Source of the DNA: Amphimedon queenslandica
Taxonomy: Eukaryota > Porifera > Demospongiae > Haplosclerida > Niphatidae
DNA: 53,399 bases
Assembly: GCF_000090795.2 (NCBI RefSeq)
Contig: NW_003546535.1
Coordinates: 23,734 to 77,132, forward strand
Direction: 5' to 3'
The translations under genes were made by a program, and so were the position numbers. Every line of letters begins with the position of its first letter. Position 1 is the first letter of the stretch. The notes below the pieces were generated by a model, which was given only the letters and a program-made list of their open reading frames with translations, searched no databases and was not told the origin of the DNA. Shown one piece after another: positions 25,501 through 30,666 of the stretch.

Positions 25501-28500
25501 GGATAGAGAAGGAAAGAAAGTGAAATCACTAGGAGGGGAAGGAGGAAGTGGTAATGTCAAGTTTTATTTTCCTCGTGGTATAGCCATTACTCCAGACAAA
25601 TTCATTCTTGTATCTGATAGTGACAGGATCCAGAAGATAAGCATGGATGGAGACCTTATAGCATCAGTTGGTAAGGAGGGCAGTGGACCACTACAATTCA
25701 ATACTCCTCATGGTATAGCCATTTCTGCTATAAAAGGACAGGTTTATATTGCTGATTGTAATAATCATCGTATACAAGTCTTGAATCCTGATCTAACCTT
25801 CTCTCATTCATTTGGTAGCTATGGATCAGCTAATGGACAGTTTCAGCGTCCAGCAGACATTGCCATTGACAGTCAAGGATTAGTGTATGTTGCTGATTGT
25901 TGGAATGGTCGCATTCAGAAGTTCTCTCCAGATGGAAAGTTTGTGGGTCAGTTTGGTACTGTAGGATCTCGTCCTGGACAGCTTAGTTATCTATCAGGTA
26001 TAGCAATAGGCACTGCAGCTACTGGTCTAGTGTATGTTAGTGAAGAGGGCAATCATCGTATATCAGTCTTCACTAGTGATGGTGTGTTTGTTGGGAAGTT
26101 TGGAAGTAAAGGCAGTAATATTGATCAGTTTTATTGTCCTCGTGGATTAGCATTTGATAAAGATGGATTATTGTATGTTTGTGATTGTGATAATTGCCGA
26201 CTTTTTGTTTATAATGTACAAGTACTTGATTAACTTTTGTTTAATTATTAATAACTGAATTTAAACAACAATAACAACAGTTTATACAGTTTTACAATAG
26301 TTTATAACAGTGTACTGTAAATGTGTCAAGCATTTTTCTTTAAAACTTTTTGTGATTATGTCAAATTTCATTAAAAAAATCAACCAACAACAGTTCAATT
26401 TTTTGAAAATGAAAGCATTTCAATAACAAAAATTGGGAGACATACATGTACAATATGTTGGCAATGCACTTACATTTTCATATTTTATGGAATTTTTATT
26501 ATGAGTTTATATTATTGTGAAAAAAAATTTTTTGAGCATAATCTTATACAGCCCACAAAATTTGATTCTTACAAAAATTTCAGTGTGGACTTACATCAAC
26601 AAATAAAATAATAAAACAAGCCACGCCATTTTTGTGCTGTATGACCTTCCTTGCTGCTAGGGAAGTCTTTGGATAGCAGTTTAGTCTTATCTTCCTGACC
26701 GTTTGCTGCTAATGAGCATGCACAGACATGCTAATAGCCGCCATTTTATTTCATTGTGACCACACCCACTTTCAATGAAGATTAGGCTCTTTAACTTTAA
26801 TAATAGTTAGACGACCCTATACTGCCCGTACAGACTCGCTCTCAACTTAGTGGGCGTTGCCCAATAAATAAATTAATAAATAAAATTATGCATGTACAAA
26901 TGGAATATGTGTACATGTACATGTATACTTACATCAACAGTGGATATCAGTAGGAGTGATGTTTCCCATAAAGACTGCACTACTGAGGAATGAGGCTCTG
27001 ATAGTTGAGAGAGGAGGAGAGGGCAGAATGTGTCCGGGTGCTGATTCACGTACTGGGTTGAGCTTATCAGGGCTTTAATTAGAATAATAACTGCATTCCG
27101 TATCTAAAGAGTAACAGTCAATATAATTATATAAATAATAGCTGGAAAATTTGGTGAATTAAAAATTTTCTAGTTAATCAAATCGAGCTCAAATTGTAAC
27201 AAAATTTATCTCTTGTGTCATAAATCAACAAAAAGTTTCATCAAATTTTACACTCCAAAAAATTTTTTAAGGCATACCGTATAGCGGGTAGTTTTGGAGG
27301 GAATTAAATTTGGAAAATTTGGTGTTTTGATAGCCATTCGCCAATAATCTGCCATTTTGAGCCATTATGTACGCATGCTCAATGGCACATGGCCACAAAT
27401 TTGCCAAATTAAAACCCACCAATGACCAAAATTTAGCAATTCGCCAAATTTTAGTTCCTCCAAAATTTCCATGTACATGTACATGTATATTATCATGCAG
27501 TATATTCATGCAAAATAAAGTATGGGCTTCTTTTTATTTATATAATAATGCTTCATTTTTGTAGCTTCACTTCAAAGAGGGTACAGTTTATACAAGTATA
27601 ATAGCTGATAACCACAGACAGAGTCTGGTTGTGCAACCCACAATACCATCACTAAAATATCAGGCTATAAAACCTCCATCACTGTGCATTAATGAGTAAC
27701 TGCACCATATCGAAATTCCGTGATTTTGAAGTGCCTTACAAAATTTTTGAAAGGGCTTGTGCCCTGCTTTAAATTTAATACATGTAGTAACAAAAGAAAA
27801 TAAAGAGGAAAACATGTCTTATTAATTTTTCTGATGCATGTGTAAAAACTTTGAATTGATTTTAGATCAAAATTAATGTACCAGTACCAATACCCACTAT
27901 ACAGTACATGTACATTACATTAACGCTTCTCTTACTGAATGGTTCGAATGCTTCAACAGTTTCCACAGTCTCTTCTCCATTACTAATCCTTTCCATATCT
28001 CCACCAGCCCTTCCTCCTCCACTGTCTTCCCGAGCTTCTCCAGTGCGTACCCGTAACCACCGATTGCCATTACCACCGTCCGCTCGTACCGTTGTACCCT
28101 CTCGTCCTCGGGCATCGTCCTATCGGTAGAACATGAAGTTATAATATGAGGGACTGTGGTAGTCTAGTGGAAGTCTAGTTGTAATTGTGTGTAGTGATTT
28201 AGTGAGAAATCTTTAACATAATGATTGAAGTTAAGTGGCATGTAATTAGTTGAATTAGTAGAGTCAAACCACAATTATGCTTATATGTACATGTACATGT
28301 ACATGTACATGTATTTTCATTAAAGGTGGGTTTATGATGGATTTAGTGCTGCTTAACTTACTTTGGGTCTGAGAAAGTGTCTGGAGATTCTTTTAAGATA
28401 ATATCACTACAGTACTGAGAGAGAGAGAAAGAATAAAGATACAAAGAGTTAATATAAAGATGGTGCTCTTAGCTTTTTTTTTCTGCCTCTCTTTTCTCTC

Positions 28501-30415
28501 CCTCCCTCTCTCTCTCCCTCCCTCCCTCCCTCCCTCTCTCTCTCTCTCTCTCTTACATTCACGATTGCTTTCAGTCCAAACTTAATGACATCAGTTTCTT
28601 TAGCAGGTGGAAAACAAGCAGAGAATGCCTCCCTAGCAGCTCCTGAGCTAGGAGGATAAGGGTCACACGCCCCAGTCACTAACGGACCAATCAAAGAACG
28701 GACGTGAGGTGCGAGGCCACGCCCAACTTTAGAGCCACACCTACCAAGGGCTACATGAGATAATTCTCGTATTTTTCGATCGGTGTCCTTCAAAAAAAGA
28801 GACAGATATAGTATTTAAATTTAATAATAATTTAATTAGTTTTTATGGTTGCATATCTCATTCTGTTTATTGGTGAAACATTTTTAGTTTATAATTAACT
28901 CAAAGTGCTAAGTACTTTTAATTCTACAAAAAATTATACACTTACATAAATTAACACATGCATGAGCTAAATTTACAATGTACAATGTACATGTATATTC
29001 GTATGTACAGTACATGTAGTACATGTTTAATACCGTCTATCTGGAAATTTTTACTGTGATTTAAATTTTACTGGATTAGAATTTCGCAAAAATTAGATTA
29101 CCCATATAATTACATGCCACATTCAATAATACACGGCACAGTCTTATTTAGTAAAAATTAAGTCACAGCACAATTTTAAACCGCAAAAATTTCCTACCAC
29201 ACTAATTTCCTGATCTACGGTATGCATGAATGAATATACAATGTAGATACACATGTATGTACATGTAAAAGTACTATGTACGTGTATTTGCATGTACTGT
29301 ATAATGAGTATATTTGCAATGTACATATAGATGCATAAAGTATATGTAGATGCATCATGTAGATGTAATGGCACATGTATGTACATGTATATTCGTATGT
29401 ACATGTATATTCGCATGTACATGTATATTCGCATGTACATGTATATTCGCATGTACATGTATATTCGCATGTACATGTATATTCGCATGTACATGTATAT
29501 TCGCATGTACATGTATATTCGTATGTACATGTATATTCGTATGTACATGTATATTCGCATGTACATGTATATTTACAAGTACATGTAGTACATGTTTAAT
29601 ATGCATGAATGAATATACATGTACAATGTAGATACACATGTAGATGTACATGTACACATGTACATGTACATGTATAACGTACTGTTGATAATTTTGCATA
29701 CATCAGTGGCCACAATTGGAGGCTGGAAGTGACCCCCTCCACAGGTTCCTGTTCACAAAGTGAAATATACTCCTGTAGGGCCTGGAGATGAAATAAAAAA
29801 GAGCATGAGTAAGGGGGAGGGAGAGAGAGAGGACTTGCTTTTATTTTGGTTACTGTATCTTTCTTTCCCATTTGTTTTAAAACTACTTGAAATTGCGAGT
29901 GAACGCGTAACAAAGACTCATCCAAACCAACACTGCCTGACAAGAGAAAGATAAAGAGAAAATATTCATATTACATCAATTGATATACATGTACATGTAC
30001 ATGTATAGTCATAATTATTTTTAAAATTTAAAATCATCTTTTGCCTCTAATTTATTAAAAAGTACTGGTACTAATTTTAAGGTGCTTTTAATTAGCAGAA
30101 TTTAAAAATTACATAAGAACATACAATAATTACAATTATTATTATTATTGCAATGTTATTTAATTATTAGGGGCGTACCATCGCTCAGGCTGGCAGAAAG
30201 TGTCTCGAATCCAATGAAACCTTCGCCTTTCAATAACTCACTCATGCGACCACTACTGGCAGCCTAGGGAGAGAGAGGGAGGGAGAGAGAAAGAGGGAGG
30301 AGAAACAGGATAAAATGGGTCAAAAAAGGAGTAAAAAGGCTCAAAATGTCTGCTCTAGTACCTGTACGTTTCCTTTGACGCGTTGCTCTGTTCCTTTCTT
30401 CCCTTTCTTTGGCAT
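4430..30415 (-). CDS. LTN1: Listerin E3 ubiquitin ligase, complete 30-exon gene
   Basis: I assembled 30 exons, each with consistent splice signals and phases, totalling 4953 nt (1650 aa plus stop; human listerin is about 1766 aa). Listerin is the RING E3 of ribosome-associated quality control: it binds stalled 60S subunits with NEMF and ubiquitinates the nascent chain. The N terminus starts [16 protein letters not shown], then [20 protein letters not shown], the conserved listerin motif. HEAT-like helices fill the middle. The C terminus is an RWD-like region and a RING. Introns 8 (19495-26932), 12 (14315-17641) and 20 (8524-11128) contain other genes; most remaining introns are under 1 kb. 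Exon coordinates are in the four block entries. The least certain junction is the acceptor of exon 19. Confidence 0.93.
4873..4950. repeat. Foldback inverted repeat in LTN1 intron 28
   Basis: The arms AGTAATGTAACACCTGAG and CTCAGGTATTACATTACT are near-perfect inverted copies, separated by about 40 bp. It may be a small foldback transposon remnant. Confidence 0.55.
4971..5415. mobile_element. MITE-like element with terminal inverted repeats
   Basis: The left end TACAGCCAGAAATATTGGCG and the right end (inverted TACAGCCGGAAATATTGGTG) form a ~22-bp TIR about 445 bp apart. TA at both outer edges fits a Tc1/mariner-type TA target duplication. No transposase ORF is inside. It lies in LTN1 intron 28. 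Confidence 0.65.
6057..6318. mobile_element. Short TIR element with a tRNA-like core
   Basis: The ends TACCGTATTTCCTTAAATAA and, inverted, TACCGTAAATCCTTAAATAG form terminal inverted repeats of about 24 bp. The body holds a tRNA-like sequence on the minus strand. The element is in LTN1 intron 27. Confidence 0.6.
6147..6238 (-). ncRNA. tRNA-like sequence with intact B box
   Basis: On the minus strand GGCCTAG at the 5' end can pair with CTGGGCC at the 3' end (7 bp, one wobble). An A-box-like TAGTCTAGTGGATAA is followed 3' by a perfect B box, GGTTCGAACCC. The D region is longer than in a normal tRNA and no clean anticodon arm is visible. It is therefore more likely a tRNA-derived pseudogene or SINE-like module than a working tRNA. 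Pol III transcription is possible but unproven. Confidence 0.5.
7330..7800. repeat. ~186-bp dispersed repeat, about 2.5 tandem units
   Basis: Units run head to tail with ATTTTTATTACATTTTCTGATACATATTGATGTACTTATG-type blocks and CCCTGTACTATAGCCCATGG-type cores. The array lies in LTN1 intron 23. Confidence 0.75.
8667..10712 (-). CDS. TRIM-NHL protein (RING, B-box, coiled coil, filamin, NHL), intronless
   Basis: A single 681-aa exon. Order: RING (about 19-63: [17 protein letters not shown]), B-box (about 106-140: [21 protein letters not shown]), a coiled coil (about 150-270), a filamin-like Ig domain (about 325-410) and six NHL repeats (about 425-681: [33 protein letters not shown] and others). 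This is the TRIM2/3/32/71-like class: E3 ligases whose NHL propeller binds protein or RNA. Length and architecture are normal for the class. It has no introns and sits in LTN1 intron 20 in the same orientation, which suggests a retrocopy or an intronless lineage expansion. The start MATKPSSSS is shared with the paralogs at 20237, 23237 and 25346. Confidence 0.92.
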   Translation of the reverse strand: MATKPSSSSLLKLEEQLTCPVCLDHYTNPKTLPCLHSFCEQCLEGLPLDKKNETYYLSCPTCRHCTELPKEGAGAFPVAFTLNNLKEIHSDMEKTAVLPHPQEATCSDHGKPLELFCETCDTVICVTCQFHDHKHHEYSLITDSYPKHCQKLRECLSPVEGKKEALKKVLSALEEREGEIRERGEGVLEEIHEMVEEMMNVLRQSERKLTEQAKRVTDDKLKVLSVQIKSAEMSLSLLEDVEDYVEQSLETGSRQQVLRSKNQMMERMSEVTAGINVEELHPKEKADFVLSKDIKSLHHIGDIVTSTALQQCRVKKIDCITPADKAVSFSLSMEAPDSSVLCVPVSSLRCSLVPVDKGDQPIHTTVTTTSTDPGVYRIQCNPSTSGTHTVKVQVYDVDLEDTSLVIPINPYLDNITPVRTITELKGPWGVAVSDDNHVIISEANRNCVTILDREGKKVKSGNVKFSSPHGIAISPDNFILVSDDHRIQKISIDGYLKASVGKWGSGALQYVFPRGIAISPITGQVYIADRDNHRVKVLNPDLAFSHLFGGKGSANGQFQYPRDIAIDSQGLVYVADRGNHCIQKFSPDGKFVDQFGTEGSGPGQLKEPHGITIDTAATGLVYVSEGGNHRISVFTSDGAFVRKFGSKGSNIEQFNKPTGLRFDKDGLLYVCDLKNNRLVVY
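11129..14314 (-). CDS. LTN1: LTN1 exons 13-20 (HEAT-like region with low-complexity insert)
   Basis: Exons in transcript order: 14012-14314, 13757-13820, 13547-13703, 13152-13254, 12717-13046, 12408-12479, 11613-11838, 11129-11258. Exon 15 contains an Asn/Asp run from an AAT repeat. Exon 17 contains a Ser/Leu/Pro run from a (CT)n tract. For exon 19 two acceptors are possible; I chose 11838 because it keeps phase 0 with exon 18 without a stop. Intron 18 carries one copy of the ~390-bp hairpin repeat (11901-12292). Confidence 0.85.
11320..11590. repeat. ~186-bp dispersed repeat, about 1.3 units
   Basis: It carries the order GTACAGGGACTTTGGCTTGA, TTTGAAAATTCAATTTTGAT, a CATGTATATGCATCAGGAAA block and a second GTACAGGGACTTTAGCC core. 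It lies in LTN1 intron 19. Confidence 0.7.
11901..12292. mobile_element. ~390-bp hairpin-headed repeat, uninterrupted copy
   Basis: It begins TTTTTAACGACCTGGGGGCA with a near-terminal palindrome (ACGACCTGGGGGC / GCCCCCAGGTCGT) and ends near GTTACGCTTGTT. The copy at 47706-48494 matches along its whole length apart from a nested insertion. Both copies include AACAAAATGGCGGCTTA, a Kozak-like start with a 22-codon reading frame in this copy; that frame is broken early in the other. There are no clear terminal inverted repeats and no transposase. Confidence 0.7.
12893..13006. repeat. (GA)n/(CT)n tract inside LTN1 exon 17
   Basis: The polypurine run is coding on the minus strand, where it gives a Ser/Leu/Pro-rich stretch such as [12 protein letters not shown]. 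The exon stays open and in phase on both sides. Confidence 0.75.
14705..17340 (+). CDS. SLC15/POT-family transporter-like protein
   Basis: Two exons (14705-15254 and 16226-17340) join in phase 1 to give 554 aa. Known POT (proton-coupled oligopeptide) family signatures are visible: [27 protein letters not shown] and especially [22 protein letters not shown], the loop after the sixth helix. About ten or more hydrophobic helices are present, so it is a plasma-membrane or organellar multi-pass protein. The TM1 ExxER proton-coupling motif is not seen: the equivalent region reads [20 protein letters not shown]. It may therefore be a divergent or uncoupled relative. The 971-bp intron is almost filled by ~186-bp repeats. 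The gene lies inside LTN1 intron 12 on the opposite strand. Confidence 0.87.
15300..16120. repeat. ~186-bp tandem repeat array (4-5 units)
   Basis: The core CTGTACTATAGTAC recurs at 15493, 15679, 15866 and 16051, so the period is 185-187 bp. Each unit carries the blocks GTAAAAAATC, GCTCAAACTT and TTTTCATTTTTGGCGAAATT. The array fills the only intron of the POT-like gene. Confidence 0.85.
17642..19494 (-). CDS. LTN1: LTN1 exons 9-12 (HEAT-like middle region)
   Basis: Exons in transcript order: 19304-19494, 18685-18832, 18278-18475, 17642-18226. Exon 9 reads [14 protein letters not shown] and [13 protein letters not shown], equivalent to human listerin's region before its LSTERT segment; the sponge gives [11 protein letters not shown] across the 9/10 splice. 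Exon 12 (195 codons) is the longest. It includes a duplicated LATPT sequence and a GKEAEKWG linker. Intron 9 carries two units of the ~186-bp repeat. Confidence 0.9.
18900..19260. repeat. ~186-bp dispersed repeat, two units
   Basis: Two head-to-tail units contain AACTTGAAAAATTTAAGTC, a CTCAAACTTTCTACACAG block and CCATGGGCTATAGTACAGGG. They lie in LTN1 intron 9. Confidence 0.75.
19710..19795. repeat. Foldback sequence in LTN1 intron 8
   Basis: GCCCACTAAGTAAAAAACAAAAG on the left pairs imperfectly with CTTTTGTTTATTTAAAACTGCTAAGTGGGC-type sequence on the right, around a GCACGCACGCACC loop. Nothing else is recognisable from 19500 to 20000. Confidence 0.45.
20237..21722 (+). pseudogene. TRIM-NHL pseudogene (RING, filamin, NHL; B-box and coiled coil lost)
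   Basis: This copy resembles the gene at 8667-10712. The RING part (20237-20520) is intact: [17 protein letters not shown]. After NNLKEIYS the frame stops at 20527. The region equivalent to the B-box and coiled coil (about 200 residues) is missing, and the filamin and first NHL repeats continue in another frame (about 20540-21250). A second frame change in an NHL repeat at about 21240 (GQVYI then a stop) moves the remaining repeats to the frame of 21258-21722. With three frames needed and no convincing splice sites, I call it a pseudogene. A truncated RING-only peptide could still be made. Confidence 0.75.
22439..22985. repeat. Direct duplication of NHL 5'-flanking sequence
   Basis: ACTTTATATAGACTCACATC and the following ~150 bp (CAGCATGCAGCATGCAACC, GTGGGCCTACTGACCTCAT and others) occur twice, once each side of the inverted NHL fragment. 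A related block precedes the gene at 25346. Confidence 0.7.
22633..22817 (-). pseudogene. NHL-repeat gene fragment, inverted
   Basis: The minus strand reads [39 protein letters not shown] and SQGLLYV, about 60 residues of NHL repeats with no start. It is bracketed by near-identical flanks (22439-22625 and 22815-22985), so it interrupts a duplicated promoter-proximal region of the NHL array. Confidence 0.75.
23026..23035 (+). promoter_or_regulatory. TATA box of first NHL-only gene
   Basis: TATATAAAAA lies about 200 bp upstream of the start codon at 23237, in a block repeated almost unchanged upstream of the gene at 25346 (TATATAAAAA at 25136). Conservation of the flank between paralogs supports promoter function; the transcription start is not known. 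Confidence 0.55.
23237..24130 (+). CDS. NHL-repeat protein (NHL-only TRIM derivative 1)
   Basis: This 297-aa single-exon protein starts with the same MATKPSSPS leader as the TRIM-NHL genes, then goes directly to [10 protein letters not shown], the start of the NHL region. RING, B-box, coiled coil and filamin domains are absent. Six NHL repeats follow (examples: [53 protein letters not shown]), enough for one six-bladed propeller. It cannot be an E3 by itself; by inference it may act as a binding module or as a competitor of full-length TRIM-NHL proteins. It lies in LTN1 intron 8 on the opposite strand. Confidence 0.88.
   Translation: MATKPSSPSKPYLGNIIPVLTRIITGIIVPWAIAVRDDNHVIVTEHFDDCVAILDRKGKKVKSLGRKRGGGDFNLFNPRGVAITPDKFILVSDDHRIQKICMDGYLNKPLGKYGSDRQEFKYPHGIAISPITGKVYIADCNNHRIQVWNPNLTFSHSFGSYGSANGQFQRPADIAIDSQGLVYVADCWNHRIQKFSPDGEFVGQFGTKGSDDRELETPEGIAIDTAATGLVYVSESGNHRISVFTSDGEFVGKFGSKGSDDGQFHCPRGLAFDNDGFLYVCDSNNNRIVVYKIHVCT
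24131..25135. other. Spacer between NHL-only genes, with duplicated 3' flank
   Basis: The first ~420 bp repeat the 3' flank of the broken copy (21723-22180), and a related block follows 26233. The rest is AT-rich with pieces of the 5'-flank repeat. No gene is seen. Confidence 0.6.
25136..25145 (+). promoter_or_regulatory. TATA box of second NHL-only gene
   Basis: TATATAAAAA sits in the same conserved block as at 23026, about 200 bp before the start codon at 25346. Confidence 0.55.
25346..26233 (+). CDS. NHL-repeat protein (NHL-only TRIM derivative 2)
   Basis: The reading frame is open from 25223, but I start at 25346 because [15 protein letters not shown] matches the leaders of the paralogs. 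The upstream part reads like translated 5' UTR, and the equivalent DNA is untranslated in the sister gene. The product is 295 aa with six NHL repeats ([61 protein letters not shown] and others). Domain loss is the same as in the gene at 23237, so the two are tandem duplicates sharing promoter and 3' flank. Confidence 0.87.
   Translation: MATKPSSSSKPYLGNITPVRTITKLKVPWGVAASDDNYVIVTEWDGHCVTILDREGKKVKSLGGEGGSGNVKFYFPRGIAITPDKFILVSDSDRIQKISMDGDLIASVGKEGSGPLQFNTPHGIAISAIKGQVYIADCNNHRIQVLNPDLTFSHSFGSYGSANGQFQRPADIAIDSQGLVYVADCWNGRIQKFSPDGKFVGQFGTVGSRPGQLSYLSGIAIGTAATGLVYVSEEGNHRISVFTSDGVFVGKFGSKGSNIDQFYCPRGLAFDKDGLLYVCDCDNCRLFVYNVQVLD
26234..26932. repeat. NHL-array 3' flank repeat
   Basis: The block at 26620-26860 (TGCTGTATGACCTTCCTTGC, GGATAGCAGTTTAGTCTTAT, ACGACCCTATACTGCCCGTA) also occurs at 22140-22370, so the tandem duplication unit includes several hundred bases of 3' DNA. 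No coding sequence is seen. Confidence 0.65.
26933..30415 (-). CDS. LTN1: LTN1 exons 1-8 (N-terminal motif and first HEAT-like repeats)
   Basis: Exons in transcript order: 30362-30415, 30179-30263, 29839-29936, 29683-29781, 28557-28787, 28362-28414, 27936-28119, 26933-27103. The start ATG is at 30413-30415. Exon 3 reads [18 protein letters not shown] and joins exon 4, [11 protein letters not shown], which aligns with the family's VLRKLSKKD..TKLKAMQEF. This junction needs a GC-AG intron (donor GCAAGT), because no GT donor keeps the frame. Exon 5 holds the [19 protein letters not shown] and FPPAKE segments. Intron 4 contains an 18-bp minisatellite (29381-29578). Confidence 0.93.
27287..27470. 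mobile_element. Small TIR element in LTN1 intron 7
   Basis: GGTAGTTTTGGAGGGAATTA at the left end is matched in inverted orientation by GGAAATTTTGGAGGAACTAA at the right end (~27 bp, imperfect). It is non-coding and MITE-like. Confidence 0.55.
29381..29578. repeat. 18-bp minisatellite, 11 units
   Basis: The unit GTACATGTATATTCGCAT is repeated 11 times, with GTAT in place of GCAT in several units and a degenerate last unit. Because 18 is divisible by three, it opens false reading frames in most frames on both strands. It lies in LTN1 intron 4. Confidence 0.95.
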
Positions 30416-30463
30416 TTTGACAAGTTTTTGTCTCACACTCTCTCTCCTTCTCTGATGTGTACC

Positions 30464-30540
30464 CACGTGATCCACGTCACCATCTCCGCCTAACTCCGTA
30501 TACGCTTTAAAAGGCGTGGCCGAGTTTTCTTACCCACGTG
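30464..30540. promoter_or_regulatory. LTN1 promoter region with paired CACGTG E-boxes
   Basis: CCCACGTG occurs at about 30462-30469 and 30533-30540, with a further CACGTC between them, 50-125 bp upstream of the LTN1 start codon. CACGTG is the established bHLH-ZIP (Myc/USF/TFE-type) core. Function here is inferred from position. Confidence 0.45.
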
Positions 30541-30666
30541 CAAACACGCGTGCCCTTAAAAATGAATTCCTTAAAATCACAATTATCATTTTATTTACAA
30601 CAATGATGGAATTGCGTATTGAAATTGCACAAGTTAAGATAAAGGCAAGTGATGGCTGTGTTTACA

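Noticed and set aside
29381..29578. Possible CRISPR-like array
   Set aside because: The units are directly adjacent, with no unique spacers, in an animal intron; it is a minisatellite.
29144..29699. Long overlapping reading frames on both strands with Met-Tyr-Met-Tyr or Val-His-Val-His repeats
   Set aside because: They are produced by the 18-bp minisatellite, whose unit is divisible by three and contains no stop in most frames.
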